Notes: generated by a model not told the origin, from the letters alone. 60,130 nt of DNA from Bacteroidetes bacterium HGW-Bacteroidetes-2 (GCA_002842575.1 PHDJ01000014.1:1-60130); one strand, 5' to 3'; shown: positions 27,008-38,182, counted from the stretch's first letter. Made by a program: numbers and translations.

Positions 27008-29563
27008 TTATTCTTCCGTATTGCTTATATCAAAAGGTGTACCTTCTTCTTTATTTGAATCAGAGTCAGGATCGACATTTAAATCTGGATCTACCTCTAC
27101 ATCATCTTTCATAGTTTTAGCAACCGCTGCAATGGCATCGTCTTCTCTAACCTTAATGAGCCTTACTCCTTGAGTTGCTCTACCCATTACTCGCAAGTCT
27201 TTAACCTCCATTCTGATGGCTATTCCAGATTTATTAATAATCATTAAGTCATCATCATCTAAAACGTTTTTAATGGCTACTAAACTTCCAGTTTTTTCAG
27301 TAATAGAGATAGTTTTCACCCCTTTTCCTCCTCTATTTGTAATGCGATAAATGGCTTCACCATCTTCCGGATCATCAATAAAGGTTCGTTTTCCATAACC
27401 ATTTTCAGAAACCACCAATATGGTTTCTTTTTGAGGGTCGTTTATCGTTATCATTCCTATAACTTCGTCCTTGTCATCTTTTAAAGTTATTCCACGAACT
27501 CCAGAAGCATTTCTTCCCATAGGCCGGGTTTTACTTTCCTCAAAACGTACAGCTTTACCTGATTTTACTGCAAGCATAACTTGACTATCTCCAGTGGTTA
27601 ATTTTGCTTCTAAAAGTTCATCATCTTCGCGAATGGTAATTGCATTGATACCATTGGTTCGGGGTCGTGAATATTGTTCTAAGGCGGTTTTTTTTACTTG
27701 GCCTTTTTTAGTGGCCATAATAACAAAATGGTTGTTGATATAATCTTCATCTTTTAAATCTTGGACACAAATAAAGGCTTTCACCTTATCGTCTTGTTCA
27801 ATATTAATCAAGTTTTGAATAGCTCTTCCTTTAGATGTTTTGGTTCCTTCGGGAATTTCAAATACCCGCATCCAGAAACATTTTCCTTTTTGTGTAAAGA
27901 ACAACATATATTGGTGGTTAGTACCTACAAAAAGATGTTCTAAAAAGTCTTCGTTTCGGGTGGCAGACGCTTTTTGTCCTACTCCTCCTCTATTTTGTGT
28001 TTTGTATTCATGCAATGGGGTGCGTTTTACGTAGCCTGCATGCGAAATGGTAATAACCACTTTTTCATCAGCTATCAAATCGGTTATGGATACGTCGCCT
28101 CCTGCATATTCTATTACTGACCTTCTCTCGTCACCATATTTTGCTTTAATTTCAGCAAGTTCTTCTTTGATAATTTCCATTCTTCTTTCTACACTAGCAA
28201 GAATATCTCTATATCCTTGAATGGTTTTCATCAACTCTTCATACTCTGTACGTAACTTGTCTTGCTCAAGGCCCGTAAGTTGACGCAAACGCATTTCAAC
28301 TATTGCTTTGGCTTGTATTTCAGAAAGATCAAAACTTTCCATCAATTTTTGACGGGCTTCATCGGCATTTGAGGATGCTCTTATAAGGCGAATTACTTCA
28401 TCAATATTGTCGGACGCAATGATTAATCCTTCTAATATATGTGCTCTTTCCTCAGCTTTACGAAGTAAATATTCTGTTCTTCTAACTACTACCTCGTGAC
28501 GGTGTTCTACAAAATATTGAATTAATTGTTTTAAGTTCAGCATTTGTGGCCTTCCTTTTACAAGTGCAATATTATTTACACTAAAAGAAGATTGTAAGGA
28601 AGTGTATTTATAGAGTGTGTTTAATACGATATTGGGTACTGCATCTCGTTTTAAAATATAAACAATACGCATCCCATTTCTGTCAGATTCATCGCGAATA
28701 TTGGAAATACCATCTATTTTTTTTTCATTTACCAAATCAGCCGTTTTTTTGATCATATCAGCTTTATTAACTTGGTAAGGTATTTCAGTAACAATAATAC
28801 ATTCTTTTCCATGGATTTCTTCAAAAGTTGCTCTTGCTCTTACTACTACTCTTCCTCGTCCTGTTTCAAAAGCTTCTTTTACACCTTCATACCCATATAT
28901 GGTTCCTCCTGTAGGAAAATCTGGAGCTTTAATATGTGTCATTAATTCGGAAATCTCAATTTCGTTATTGTTAATGTATGCTATTGTTCCATCTATAACT
29001 TCCGATAAATTGTGCGGAGGCATATTTGTAGCCATACCTACTGCAATACCCGAAGCACCATTAATAAGCAATCCTGGAACCCGTGTTGGTAATACTGTGG
29101 GTTCTTCTAAAGTGTCATCAAAATTTAATTGAAAATCAACAGTTTCTTTGTCAATGTCAGCAAGCATATCTTCCGATATTTTTTGCATTCGTGCTTCTGT
29201 GTACCTCATAGCTGCAGGACTGTCACCATCAACAGAACCAAAGTTACCTTGCCCATCTACTAACATATAACGCAAACTCCACTCTTGAGCCATACGAACC
29301 ATAGCATCATAAACAGAGGTATCCCCATGTGGATGGTATTTACCTAATACTTCTCCTACTATTCTGGCTGATTTTTTATGTGCGGTGTTTGATCGAACAC
29401 CTAATTCATGCATTCCGAAAAGAACCCTTCTGTGTACAGGTTTCATCCCATCTCTAACATCCGGAAGCGCACGTGACACTATGACCGACATAGAATAGTC
29501 TATGTAAGCTGATTTCATTTCCTCTTCAATGTTAATTGGAATTAATTTTTCGCCTTCAGTCAT
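27008..29563 (-). CDS. gyrA: DNA gyrase subunit A
   Basis: An 851-residue gyrase breakage-reunion subunit, which introduces negative supercoils together with GyrB (gyrB is not in the window). The catalytic Tyr is 121 ([10 protein letters not shown]). The quinolone-resistance region reads [16 protein letters not shown], with Thr82 at the place of E. coli Ser83 and Asp86 for Asp87. The C-terminal beta-pinwheel contains the GyrA box [10 protein letters not shown]. The acidic tail is typical. A -7 candidate (TATTTTTG, minus strand, 29667-29674) lies about 100 bp upstream. Confidence 0.96.
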   Translation of the reverse strand: MTEGEKLIPINIEEEMKSAYIDYSMSVIVSRALPDVRDGMKPVHRRVLFGMHELGVRSNTAHKKSARIVGEVLGKYHPHGDTSVYDAMVRMAQEWSLRYMLVDGQGNFGSVDGDSPAAMRYTEARMQKISEDMLADIDKETVDFQLNFDDTLEEPTVLPTRVPGLLINGASGIAVGMATNMPPHNLSEVIDGTIAYINNNEIEISELMTHIKAPDFPTGGTIYGYEGVKEAFETGRGRVVVRARATFEEIHGKECIIVTEIPYQVNKADMIKKTADLVNEKKIDGISNIRDESDRNGMRIVYILKRDAVPNIVLNTLYKYTSLQSSFSVNNIALVKGRPQMLNLKQLIQYFVEHRHEVVVRRTEYLLRKAEERAHILEGLIIASDNIDEVIRLIRASSNADEARQKLMESFDLSEIQAKAIVEMRLRQLTGLEQDKLRTEYEELMKTIQGYRDILASVERRMEIIKEELAEIKAKYGDERRSVIEYAGGDVSITDLIADEKVVITISHAGYVKRTPLHEYKTQNRGGVGQKASATRNEDFLEHLFVGTNHQYMLFFTQKGKCFWMRVFEIPEGTKTSKGRAIQNLINIEQDDKVKAFICVQDLKDEDYINNHFVIMATKKGQVKKTALEQYSRPRTNGINAITIREDDELLEAKLTTGDSQVMLAVKSGKAVRFEESKTRPMGRNASGVRGITLKDDKDEVIGMITINDPQKETILVVSENGYGKRTFIDDPEDGEAIYRITNRGGKGVKTISITEKTGSLVAIKNVLDDDDLMIINKSGIAIRMEVKDLRVMGRATQGVRLIKVREDDAIAAVAKTMKDDVEVDPDLNVDPDSDSNKEEGTPFDISNTEE

Positions 29564-29777
29564 ATACTTTTATGTTTTATTTAACGTTCTTAAAATTATC
29601 TCGCAATATACTGTTTTTAGCTCTTTTTTAGCCATAAAATCCCTTGGATTTCTAGTAATTTATTAACAAAAATACTCCTCTAAATGGTTAATAAAATAGC
29701 ACGAATATATTTTGCCATTGGAAAGTTTTTTTGTCTTTTTACTACAAACAGTATATGAGAGGAATAGTTTTTGTAGA

Positions 29778-29810
29778 TTGACCAGTAAATTTTGTAATTT
29801 TATATCTTTA
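29778..29810 (+). promoter_or_regulatory. candidate clpC promoter
   Basis: TTG (29778-29780), 22 bp, TATCTTTA (29803-29810), one mismatch from the consensus, ending 13 bp before the ATG. Confidence 0.4.
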
Positions 29811-29823
29811 AATAAAGAATACT

Positions 29824-32385
29824 ATGGATGATAATTTTTCACCAAGAGTAAAAGATGTTATAGCATATAGCAAAGAAGAAGCACTTCGATTAGGTCATGA
29901 TTTTATTGGCACTGAGCATTTAATGCTTGGTTTGTTGCGAGATGGTAGCGGAAAAGCTATTCATATTCTTAATGCATTAGACATCGATTTAAATATGCTT
30001 CGCAGAAAGGTAGAAATTTTAAGCCCTGCAAATCTAAGTCCTACGGTCGTGCCAAATGATAAAAAAAATCTTCATTTGACTAGACAAGCAGAGCGAGCTT
30101 TGAAAACCACTTTTCTTGAAGCCAAATTATTTCAAAGCACTTCTATAAATACAGCTCATTTATTATTATGTATCTTACGAAACGAAAATGATCCCACAAC
30201 AAAGCTGCTTAATAAACTAACATTAGATTATGACAGCGTTAAAGACCAATTTAAATTTATGATTGCCAACGACGAAGATTTTTTACAATCTCCTACTTCT
30301 GAATCTTTTCCAAACGATGAGGATAATTTAGGTAACTCTGCAGAAGATCCTAAAGAAAATCCTTTCAGCTCTTCGGCTACGTCAAAAACTGTTAAAAAAT
30401 CAAAAACTCCAGTTTTAGATAATTTTGGTAGAGACCTTACTGCAATGGCAGAGGATGGCAAACTTGACCCCGTTGTGGGTCGAGAATCTGAAATTCAAAG
30501 GGTTTCGCAAATTTTGAGCAGAAGAAAGAAAAACAACCCACTTTTAATAGGAGAGCCTGGTGTTGGAAAATCTGCCATTGCTGAAGGTTTAGCGCTTCGC
30601 ATTATTCAACGAAAAGTATCTCGTATACTTTATGACAAAAGGGTCGTAACTCTTGACCTTGCAAGTTTAGTGGCAGGCACCAAGTACCGTGGTCAGTTTG
30701 AAGAACGGATGAAAGCAGTAATGAATGAACTAGAAAAAAATGATGACATCATCCTTTTTATTGATGAAATTCATACCATAGTTGGTGCTGGTGGCGCAAC
30801 AGGCTCTTTAGATGCCTCAAATATGTTTAAACCTGCGCTTGCTAGAGGCGAAATACAATGCATAGGTGCAACTACACTTGATGAATACCGCCAATATATT
30901 GAAAAAGATGGTGCACTTGAAAGACGGTTTCAGAAAGTAATCGTTGAACCAACAAGTGTTGAGGAAACAATTGAAATTTTAAACAATATTAAGGATAAGT
31001 ATGAAGAGCATCATAATGTTGAATATACAGAGGATGCTATTAAAGCTTGCGTGCAGTTAACCAATAGGTACATGTCTGAACGATTTCTTCCAGATAAAGC
31101 TATTGACGCTTTAGATGAAGCAGGCTCTAGAGTGCATATTATTAATATCCACGTGCCAGAAACTATACTAAAAATTGAATCGCAATTAGAAGAAGTGCGC
31201 GAGTTAAAAAATACGGTGGTTAAAAAACAAAAATATGAAGAGGCGGCAAAATTGCGCGATGATGAAAAAAAACTAGAAAAAGACCTCGCTATTGCCCAAG
31301 AAGAATGGGAAAATGACTCTAAATTACACCGTGAAATCGTAACCGCTGATAACGTAGCAGAAGTAGTATCGATGATGACTGGGGTTCCTGTAAATAGAAT
31401 TGCACAAACTGAAATAAACAAACTAGCTGAACTTCCTCTTCTTATAAAAGGAAAAGTAATAGGACAAGATGAGGCGGTAAACAAAGTAGTGAAAGCCATT
31501 CAAAGAAACCGTGCTGGATTAAAAGACCCAAACAAACCTATAGGATCCTTTATCTTTCTGGGCCAAACAGGTGTAGGTAAAACACAACTCGCAAAAGTTT
31601 TGGCTAGAGAATTGTTTGATTCAGAAAACGCTTTGGTTCGAATTGATATGAGTGAATATATGGAAAAGTTTTCAGTTTCTAGACTTGTAGGAGCGCCCCC
31701 AGGATATGTAGGATATGAAGAAGGTGGGCAACTTACTGAAAAAATTCGCCGTAAACCGTATGCGGTTATTCTTCTGGATGAAATTGAAAAAGCCCATCCC
31801 GACGTGTTTAATATGTTGTTGCAAGTTTTAGACGATGGTTATTTAACCGATAGCTTAGGTCGAAAAATTGATTTTAGAAATACCATCATTATAATGACAT
31901 CCAACATTGGTGCACGAAAATTAAAAGATTTTGGACAGGGTGTTGGTTTTGGCACTGCAGCAAAAACAAATCAGGCAGATGATAATTCTAAAAGTATTAT
32001 TGAAAATGCATTAAAAAAAGCTTTCGCACCCGAATTTTTAAATCGCGTAGATGATGTCATGGTGTTTAATGCATTGGAAAGAGAGGATATACATAAAATT
32101 ATTGATATAGAACTCAGTAAACTTTATTCAAGAATTAACGATTTAGGGTATAGTCTTACGCTGACACAAAGTGCAAAAGAGTATATTGCTGACAAAGGAT
32201 TTGATAAAGAATATGGTGCAAGACCTTTAAATAGAGCCATTCAGAAATACATCGAGGATGCTCTTGCCGAAGAAATTATTTCAAATAATTTAGTAGAAGG
32301 AGATAGCATCTTGATGGATTTAGACCAAAAGACAAATGCATTAACCGTAAAAATAGAAAAAAAGAAAAAACCTACGGAATCCTAG
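29824..32385 (+). CDS. clpC: ATP-dependent Clp protease ATPase ClpC
   Basis: An 853-residue AAA+ unfoldase. The double Clp-N repeat is at about 1-140. NBD1 has Walker [10 protein letters not shown] and Walker [14 protein letters not shown]-like linker ([20 protein letters not shown]) marks ClpC rather than ClpA or ClpB. NBD2 has GQTGVGKTQ and [13 protein letters not shown]. It feeds substrates to ClpP (not in the window). An acidic linker (about 140-175) follows the N-domain. Ends at a strong inverted repeat. Confidence 0.95.
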   Translation: MDDNFSPRVKDVIAYSKEEALRLGHDFIGTEHLMLGLLRDGSGKAIHILNALDIDLNMLRRKVEILSPANLSPTVVPNDKKNLHLTRQAERALKTTFLEAKLFQSTSINTAHLLLCILRNENDPTTKLLNKLTLDYDSVKDQFKFMIANDEDFLQSPTSESFPNDEDNLGNSAEDPKENPFSSSATSKTVKKSKTPVLDNFGRDLTAMAEDGKLDPVVGRESEIQRVSQILSRRKKNNPLLIGEPGVGKSAIAEGLALRIIQRKVSRILYDKRVVTLDLASLVAGTKYRGQFEERMKAVMNELEKNDDIILFIDEIHTIVGAGGATGSLDASNMFKPALARGEIQCIGATTLDEYRQYIEKDGALERRFQKVIVEPTSVEETIEILNNIKDKYEEHHNVEYTEDAIKACVQLTNRYMSERFLPDKAIDALDEAGSRVHIINIHVPETILKIESQLEEVRELKNTVVKKQKYEEAAKLRDDEKKLEKDLAIAQEEWENDSKLHREIVTADNVAEVVSMMTGVPVNRIAQTEINKLAELPLLIKGKVIGQDEAVNKVVKAIQRNRAGLKDPNKPIGSFIFLGQTGVGKTQLAKVLARELFDSENALVRIDMSEYMEKFSVSRLVGAPPGYVGYEEGGQLTEKIRRKPYAVILLDEIEKAHPDVFNMLLQVLDDGYLTDSLGRKIDFRNTIIIMTSNIGARKLKDFGQGVGFGTAAKTNQADDNSKSIIENALKKAFAPEFLNRVDDVMVFNALEREDIHKIIDIELSKLYSRINDLGYSLTLTQSAKEYIADKGFDKEYGARPLNRAIQKYIEDALAEEIISNNLVEGDSILMDLDQKTNALTVKIEKKKKPTES

Positions 32386-32389
32386 TAAA

Positions 32390-32460
32390 AATAAGCTATT
32401 ATAAAATAAGTCTAAGGTTTTTACCTCTTTCTTTCTCTTTATAATAGCTTATTATTTTAC
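32390..32460 (+). terminator. long hairpin after clpC
   Basis: AATAAGCTATTATAAA (32390-32405) is perfectly complementary to TTTATAATAGCTTATT (32438-32453), a 16-bp stem with a 32-nt loop that has its own small AGGT/ACCT stem. A T-rich tract follows. It probably ends clpC transcription. Confidence 0.6.
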
Positions 32461-32489
32461 AAATACTTTGCTAAATTCAAAAAAAATAA

Positions 32490-32834
32490 ATGAGCTATTC
32501 CCACGATGAACTTTTAAATATAAAATCTAAAATAAATGCCGAAATCAATTCCACAGAAGAAATCATCCTTAAATACAGAGAATTAACAAAACCTATTTCC
32601 CCTGAAAATGCAATTGGAAGAGTTTCTAGAATGGATGCTATAAACAATAAAAGCGTAAATGATTCCGCTTTACAAAAAGCAGAAACCAAAGTAAAACACC
32701 TCTATTTGGCATTAGAAAAACTTAAAGATGTTGATTTTGGAGTTTGTAGAGTTTGTAAAAATCAAATTCCTCTAGGAAGAATCTTGCTTATACCTCAAGT
32801 AACAACATGTGTAAATTGTTCTGCCAGAATGTAA
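32490..32834 (+). CDS. DksA/TraR-type zinc-finger protein
   Basis: A 114-residue protein with an N-terminal coiled coil (about 5-85) and a C-terminal C4 zinc finger: FGVCRVCKNQIPLGR, then TTCVNCSARM. This is the shape of DksA/TraR proteins, which enter the RNA polymerase secondary channel. The coil is short and lacks the clear DxxDxA tip of DksA, so the role in ppGpp control is uncertain. Downstream of clpC behind a hairpin. Confidence 0.75.
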   Translation: MSYSHDELLNIKSKINAEINSTEEIILKYRELTKPISPENAIGRVSRMDAINNKSVNDSALQKAETKVKHLYLALEKLKDVDFGVCRVCKNQIPLGRILLIPQVTTCVNCSARM

Positions 32835-32885
32835 TTTATTTTTGTACCTTTAATATCATTTGTTGGTAAAAATAAAATTTATGGT

Positions 32886-33269
32886 ATGAGAGCAGCGCTT
32901 AAATATGATTTTTGTGAATTCTCTATATTTAAAAACTTCATTATTGCGGTTATAAATGAAGGAGAAACCGTTTCACCTAAACATAATGAAGTTCTCATAA
33001 AACTTGCAAAAAAATATTTTAAAAACCGGCCATTTGCCTACATCACCAATAGAATTCATTCGTACGCTGTTGATCCAAAAGTATATCTTGAAACCTCAAA
33101 AATTGAAAACTTGGTAGCATTTGCGGTTGTTTCTCAACAAGAATTAAGCACTTCTAATACAAAGGTCGAAAAAATGTTTTTAAATAAACCCTATAAAAAC
33201 TTCATCCATTTACTGGACGCAATTCATTGGTGTGAAAATATAATAACCACTTCTACCATTGAAGAATAA
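32886..33269 (+). CDS. conserved hypothetical protein
   Basis: A 127-residue cytoplasmic protein without a signal or membrane segment. It looks like a small alpha/beta protein (KYDFCEFSIFKNFIIAVINE and PFAYITNRIHSYAVDP), resembling the STAS/SpoIIAA-like folds of other Bacteroidota small proteins. I would not assign a family. It begins 51 bp after the zinc-finger gene and ends 7 bp from convergent hutH. Confidence 0.6.
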   Translation: MRAALKYDFCEFSIFKNFIIAVINEGETVSPKHNEVLIKLAKKYFKNRPFAYITNRIHSYAVDPKVYLETSKIENLVAFAVVSQQELSTSNTKVEKMFLNKPYKNFIHLLDAIHWCENIITTSTIEE

Positions 33270-33276
33270 TTGTTTT

Positions 33277-34788
33277 TTATTCAAAAAGCACTTCGGCATC
33301 TATACTAAAACTCCTTATAAAAGTAACGCTGTTTCTAATATCATTGGCTAATAATCGATCCTCTGCAACAAAAGGAACATTTTTTCTATAGATTTTTAAC
33401 ATGGACGCTAAAAATTCAGAAGTTTTCTTAGGCTCTCTAAATACAATTGCTTGAGATGCGTTGAAAAGCTCAATGGCTAGAATGGTTTCTATATTTTCAA
33501 TTACCCGTAAACATTTTGTAGCTGCATTAGCACCCATGCTTACATGATCTTCCTGCCCGTTTGAAGAAACAATAGAATCTATACTAGAAGGAGTTGCTAA
33601 TTGTTTATTTTGGCTTACAATACTAGCTGCTGTGTATTGTGGAATCATTAATCCAGAATTTAAACCTGGATTGTTTACTAAAAAGGCAGGCAATCCACGA
33701 AGACCAGAAATTAATTGGTATATCCGTCTTTCTGAAATACTTCCTAATTCAGCCATTGCGATGGCCAAATAATCTAATGCCAATGCCAATGGCTGTCCGT
33801 GAAAATTTCCACCGGAAATGATTTTATCTTCTTCCACAAAAATATTTGGATTGTCCGTCACGGAATTTATTTCTGTTTTAAATGTTTTTCGAACAAAATC
33901 TAAAGTATCTTTTGTTGCACCGTGAACTTGAGGAATACATCGAAAGGAATAAGGATCTTGCACATTATTTTTTTCACCTGCGGCTATTTCACTTCCGTCT
34001 AAAAATTCTCTAATATTTTTTGCAGTCTTAATTTGCCCTCTATGGGGTCTTACATCATGAACTAAAGCATCAAATGGGCTCCTATTTCCATCAAAAGCAT
34101 CTATAGATACAGCACTGATAACATCGGCTAAATAGGATAACTTATAGGCTTTTATTAAAAGATGCACACCATAAGCACTCATAAATTGTGTGCCATTCAA
34201 TAAAGCTAATCCTTCTTTTGCTTGTAACTTAATCGGTTCCCATTGGTTTTCTTTCAATATTTTATCTGTGGAAATAATTTTTCCTTTCACATACACTTCT
34301 CCCTTTCCTATTAAAGGAAGTGATAAATGAGCTAATGGTGCCAAATCGCCTGAAGCTCCTAGACTGCCTTGGGTATAAATAACAGGTAAGATATCAAGGT
34401 TATAAAAAGCAATCAGCCGCTCTACTGTTTTTAATTGAACACCACTATTTCCATAACTCAATGACTGAATTTTTAAGAGGAGCATCAATTTTACAATTTC
34501 CTTAGGAACATACTCTCCAGTACCACAGGCGTGCGACATTACAAGGTTTTCTTGAAGTTGTTCTAAATGGATTTTAGATATTTTAATATTGCAAAGTGCA
34601 CCAAAACCAGTATTAATACCGTAAATAGGTTCCTCATTTTTTTCTAGCTTTTTGTCCAAATACTCTCGTGCTTTTGTAATGTTTAAGACCGCTTCATCGG
34701 AAAGGGATATTTGCATTTGGTTTTCTAAAATCGCCATTATACTGCTCAAATCAAGAATATGACTGCTGACGTAATGAATTTCAGGCAT
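33277..34788 (-). CDS. hutH: histidine ammonia-lyase
   Basis: A 503-residue member of the MIO-dependent lyases that convert histidine to urocanate and ammonia. The Ala145-Ser146-Gly147 triad (GSLGASGDLAPLAHL) forms the MIO cofactor, and catalytic Tyr57 is in YGINTGFG. The rest of the conserved pattern (RPHRGQ, VQDPYSFRC, DNPNIF) is present. No other hut gene is adjacent, so the rest of the pathway must be elsewhere. A minus-strand -7 candidate, TACTTTTG, lies at 34815-34822. Confidence 0.95.
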   Translation of the reverse strand: MPEIHYVSSHILDLSSIMAILENQMQISLSDEAVLNITKAREYLDKKLEKNEEPIYGINTGFGALCNIKISKIHLEQLQENLVMSHACGTGEYVPKEIVKLMLLLKIQSLSYGNSGVQLKTVERLIAFYNLDILPVIYTQGSLGASGDLAPLAHLSLPLIGKGEVYVKGKIISTDKILKENQWEPIKLQAKEGLALLNGTQFMSAYGVHLLIKAYKLSYLADVISAVSIDAFDGNRSPFDALVHDVRPHRGQIKTAKNIREFLDGSEIAAGEKNNVQDPYSFRCIPQVHGATKDTLDFVRKTFKTEINSVTDNPNIFVEEDKIISGGNFHGQPLALALDYLAIAMAELGSISERRIYQLISGLRGLPAFLVNNPGLNSGLMIPQYTAASIVSQNKQLATPSSIDSIVSSNGQEDHVSMGANAATKCLRVIENIETILAIELFNASQAIVFREPKKTSEFLASMLKIYRKNVPFVAEDRLLANDIRNSVTFIRSFSIDAEVLFE

Positions 34789-35003
34789 TGTTGTACGTTT
34801 TATTTATTGGTATCCAAAAGTAGAAAAACAAAACAAGTTATTATAAGAAATGGCTATACATTATTTTTTTTATAGATTCTCCTATAAATATTAAGCCACA
34901 CTACATCAAAAAAAAACAATATTTTGCTACAGCAAAAAAAACTATAAAATGAAATTAAAAAATAATTTATTGTAAAACAATAGATTATAAATCATATTTG
35001 TTA

Positions 35004-35011
35004 TATATTTG
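35004..35011 (+). promoter_or_regulatory. -7 element candidate for the cold-shock gene
   Basis: TATATTTG, an exact TANNTTTG match, 33 bp before the ATG at 35045. It lies within an A/T tract. An alternative CATATTTG at 34993 pairs with a TTG at 34970 at 20-bp spacing. Confidence 0.4.
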
Positions 35012-35044
35012 CACTTTATTAAAAACAATTATTATTTATTTATT

Positions 35045-35236
35045 ATGCAAACAGGAACAGTAAAATTTTTCAACGATTCAAAAGGATTTGGATTTATTAA
35101 AGACAACGAATCAAACGAAGAAATCTTCGTACACATCTCAGGTCTAGTAGACGATATTAGAGAAGATGACGAAGTAACTTTTGAGACAGCTCAAGGGAAA
35201 AAAGGATTAAATGCAGTAAATGTTAAACTAGCTTAG
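35045..35236 (+). CDS. cold-shock domain protein
   Basis: A 63-residue CspA-like RNA/DNA-binding protein with both RNP motifs, KGFGFIK and EEIFVHIS. The frame is open from 35009, but the ATG at 35045 begins the conserved MQTGTVKFFNDSKG, and the -7 candidate overlaps the earlier start. Followed by a strong terminator, so monocistronic. Confidence 0.93.
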   Translation: MQTGTVKFFNDSKGFGFIKDNESNEEIFVHISGLVDDIREDDEVTFETAQGKKGLNAVNVKLA

Positions 35237-35262
35237 TTTAAAATATATACAGTTTAAGTCTT

Positions 35263-35295
35263 AAAAGCCTTCCAATATTGGAAGGCTTTTTTTTT
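35263..35295 (+). terminator. Rho-independent terminator
   Basis: AAGCCTTCCA (35265-35274) pairs with TGGAAGGCTT (35279-35288) and is followed by eight T. It closes the cold-shock gene. Confidence 0.85.
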
Positions 35296-35477
35296 GTATC
35301 CATTTTAAAATGATGATCTTTACATTTATAAATCATTTTAGAATAAAACATAACTAACAGATTTACATATAGTTAATTAAAGAAATGCTTTTTTGGCACG
35401 ACCTTTGGTAACTTAATAGCGTAAAGTGAATGCTGACCACAAACTTTAAGCAATTACTAATTTTAAAAACCGCTATT

Positions 35478-36656
35478 ATGAAAAATTTTGTTCTAACATT
35501 CGCCAGCTTATTCATTAGTGTAATAGGCCTTCAAGCAACTACTATCGACGAAGGCTTCAATAGAGACTATGATGGAAAGTCTTTTATCTTCGTTGAAGGA
35601 GGTGTAGAATTTTCTATTTTTCCAGATGGACAATTTGATTTTGTTTATTTAGGAAATCAAGGGTCACAATTATCCATCAATACTCCAAATATCGCTGTAA
35701 ATTTTAATTCAGGTTATAATTATGATGCGTATGTTCAATATGACAATTATGGAGCAGTTATTCAAATAGAAGACGTGCCTGTCTATTATGATGAATATGG
35801 ACGTATTTCACAAGCAGGTAGCGTAACCATTCGATACAATGACAGACGGGTAGTTCAGGTTGGAAGTCTATATGTGCATTATAACCCTTATGGTTATTAC
35901 TCCCATTACACTGGATATATTAATTCATGGAATAGATATTATGTGTATAGACCTTGGCATGCGTATTACGCCATTCCTTATTATACGTATTGTGTAGTGT
36001 ATGCCACTCCATATAGAGGCTATTACTTTCCTGAAAGATATAGCTATAGTCACCATAGAAACTATTACAACAGAAGTGGATATGCTTATACAAATGGCAG
36101 AAGAGATTTTTACAGACCGGGAAGCAGAGTTCATTATAAAGATGGAAGAGTTACCGCAAATAAAGATTTCAGATTCTCAAATACTAGAGGTAACTCAAGA
36201 GATCTTGCAACAACCTATAGAAGGGATGATAATGTAGCTAGAAGTAACTTCTCAGCACGTCAAGAAAATACCACTCAAAGAAGTGCGCCTGCTAACGCTA
36301 CTGTAAGTAGAAACGAAACCACTCAAAGAAGTGCGCCTGCTAACGCTACTGTAAGTAGAAACGAAACCACTCAAAGAGGTGCGCCTGCTAACGCTACTGT
36401 AAGTAGAAACGAAACCACTCAAAGAGGTGCGCCTGCTAACGCTACTGTAAGTAGAAACGAAACCACTCAAAGAGGTACGCCTGCTAACGCAAATAACAGA
36501 AAGGATACCGCACAAAGAACCGCGCCTTCAAATAATATTTCGAAACAGACAAATCAAGTGAGAAGTTCAACGAATACAAAAAATAACCATGCTACAAAAG
36601 CATCAAATACTAGAGGAAATACAAATTCATCTAGTAGCAGAGGTGGTAGAGGATAA
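35478..36656 (+). CDS. exported Tyr-rich protein with a tandem repeat tail
   Basis: A 392-residue protein. The start at 35478 gives a clean signal peptide (about 1-20); the open frame to 35430 would add 16 residues in front of it. The mature N-terminal half is beta-rich and the middle is very Tyr-rich (about 120-215, with YYxY and HYxxY patterns). The C-terminal third carries five tandem 16-residue repeats with the pattern TTQRxAPANATVSRNE, then an Arg/Asn/Ser-rich low-complexity end. It could be a surface or RNA-binding low-complexity protein; I do not recognise the family. Confidence 0.8.
   Translation: MKNFVLTFASLFISVIGLQATTIDEGFNRDYDGKSFIFVEGGVEFSIFPDGQFDFVYLGNQGSQLSINTPNIAVNFNSGYNYDAYVQYDNYGAVIQIEDVPVYYDEYGRISQAGSVTIRYNDRRVVQVGSLYVHYNPYGYYSHYTGYINSWNRYYVYRPWHAYYAIPYYTYCVVYATPYRGYYFPERYSYSHHRNYYNRSGYAYTNGRRDFYRPGSRVHYKDGRVTANKDFRFSNTRGNSRDLATTYRRDDNVARSNFSARQENTTQRSAPANATVSRNETTQRSAPANATVSRNETTQRGAPANATVSRNETTQRGAPANATVSRNETTQRGTPANANNRKDTAQRTAPSNNISKQTNQVRSSTNTKNNHATKASNTRGNTNSSSSRGGRG
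36270..36509 (+). repeat. five 48-bp tandem repeats
   Basis: Units start at 36270, 36318, 36366, 36414 and 36462. Units 1-4 are identical except one codon (AGT in 1-2, GGT in 3-4), and unit 5 diverges in its second half. The repeat is in frame, 16 codons. Near-identity at silent sites points to recent expansion. Confidence 0.9.
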
Positions 36657-36679
36657 TTAAAGTAAAGTTTTGGTTGGTT

Positions 36680-36720
36680 AGAGACCCTGTCGAAAGCTTA
36701 TAGCTTAAGATGGGGTTTCT
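36680..36720. terminator. convergent-gene hairpin
   Basis: AGAGACCC (36680-36687) pairs with GGGTTTCT (36713-36720), one G:U, with an inner AAGCT/AGCTT stem. It lies between two convergent genes and could serve both; the T run is short. Confidence 0.45.
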
Positions 36721-36724
36721 TCAT

Positions 36725-38179
36725 TTAAAATGGAAAGTATTTAACAAATAAGTCGTTTATATCTTCAGAGAGTCTTGCTTTAATAACCGCAACAAAATAA
36801 ATAATAGTTATAATTGATGACTTTAAAACCATATTCCATATAGGATGAAAGCTAAAATCCCAATAAAAAAACCCGAAGGTTAAAAGGGTTATAAGTAAAA
36901 AAACTTTAAATGAAGTGGCCGTGAATGGATGTATTTTAAACTTCCATTGCACAACAATTATCTTGGATATGCTATAAAGTAAAAGGGATATAACCGTTGC
37001 AATTGCAGCTCCATCTATTCCTAATAATGGAATAAATACTACATTTAAAACAACGGTAAGTACTGCAAGAAAAACGCCAAGGAGAATGGTTAATCTATAA
37101 TAATCTGAGTTGTATAAAATACCATTATTAATACCTAAAAGATTGTCTAATAGCTTAGAAAAAGATATCAAAATTACCACAAAGAGTCCCTTACTGTATT
37201 CTTCTGGAAGGATTTGGTATAATTCTTTTATGTTCAAAATAATTAATAAGAAAACCAAACCGGAAATTATAAATAAAGTAAGCGAACTTTTTTGATACAA
37301 AACCTTTAATTCTTTCCAACGTTTTTCGTTTATAAACTTAGCGGTTAAAGGATACGTAATTTGATTCATAGCTCTTGCAGGAACAGCAATGACTGTTGCA
37401 ATAAATATGGCTACATTATAATATGCAACATTTTCAATGGCAATATATTTTCCTATCATCACTTTGTCAATATCTAATAATACTAACGTAATAGATCCTG
37501 CTATAATAATTAAAAAAGAATATTTTAATATGGAAACCAAGTTTTTAGGAACCGTAAAAGTAAGTTTAGGAAATTTAACTCGAATAGCATACCATTTCAT
37601 AATCATTGCTCTAGCAAAATACACCCCGACCAATGACCACACAAACTGCTCAACCGTTAAAATTTTAAAGTGCACCAAAAATAGCAGAGCTGTTATAACA
37701 ATACGATGAAAAACCTCTCGCATAAAATTACCAAAAACACTTTGCATTTTTACTTTTACCCAAGCATAGAATATTTCAAAATAAGCCATTGTAACAGCAA
37801 TAAGATAGATAGTCCACACATAATTTTCTATTATAGAATTTTCTTTAGAAAGAAAACCTACAATACTATCATATCCTAAATAGCCTATAAAACCTACTGG
37901 AATTATTAAAAGTAAAGGCAGATAGAGCATTAAAACTAAAAAATTTTCTTTCTCGGGCACGCTTTTAAAAGAAGTATAAAATTTTATCAAGGTATTGTGC
38001 ACACCGAAAGCCATTAGAGGCGTCATAATAGTTGCTGCTGAAAGCAAAAACCCAACTAATCCATAATAATCATCTGTTAAAAAATTAGTATATAAAAACA
38101 GCGTATTCAAAGCTCCAATGGCAAAGCCTATGTAGGTTATAATCGTATTTTGAATGGATTGTTTTATTACAATTCCCAT
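36725..38179 (-). CDS. polysaccharide flippase (MATE/Wzx-like)
   Basis: A 484-residue inner-membrane protein with about 12-14 hydrophobic segments, of the oligosaccharide flippase type: it should move lipid-linked glycans across the membrane. The typical N-terminal hydrophobic stretch with TIITYIGFAIGALNTLFLYT and the mid segments with FLYTNFL and GLVGFLLSAATIMTPL are present. The glycosyltransferase gene ends 3 bp upstream, so they are co-transcribed. Confidence 0.85.
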   Translation of the reverse strand: MGIVIKQSIQNTIITYIGFAIGALNTLFLYTNFLTDDYYGLVGFLLSAATIMTPLMAFGVHNTLIKFYTSFKSVPEKENFLVLMLYLPLLLIIPVGFIGYLGYDSIVGFLSKENSIIENYVWTIYLIAVTMAYFEIFYAWVKVKMQSVFGNFMREVFHRIVITALLFLVHFKILTVEQFVWSLVGVYFARAMIMKWYAIRVKFPKLTFTVPKNLVSILKYSFLIIIAGSITLVLLDIDKVMIGKYIAIENVAYYNVAIFIATVIAVPARAMNQITYPLTAKFINEKRWKELKVLYQKSSLTLFIISGLVFLLIILNIKELYQILPEEYSKGLFVVILISFSKLLDNLLGINNGILYNSDYYRLTILLGVFLAVLTVVLNVVFIPLLGIDGAAIATVISLLLYSISKIIVVQWKFKIHPFTATSFKVFLLITLLTFGFFYWDFSFHPIWNMVLKSSIITIIYFVAVIKARLSEDINDLFVKYFPF

Positions 38180-38182
38180 GAG

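Noticed and set aside
31011-31499. 162-residue minus-strand frame inside clpC
   Set aside because: Ser/Phe-rich shadow of clpC, typical of antisense frames in AT-rich genes.
36252-36515. Minus-strand repetitive reading frame
   Set aside because: It is the antisense of the 48-bp repeat array in the secreted protein gene; repeats keep the opposite frame open by chance.
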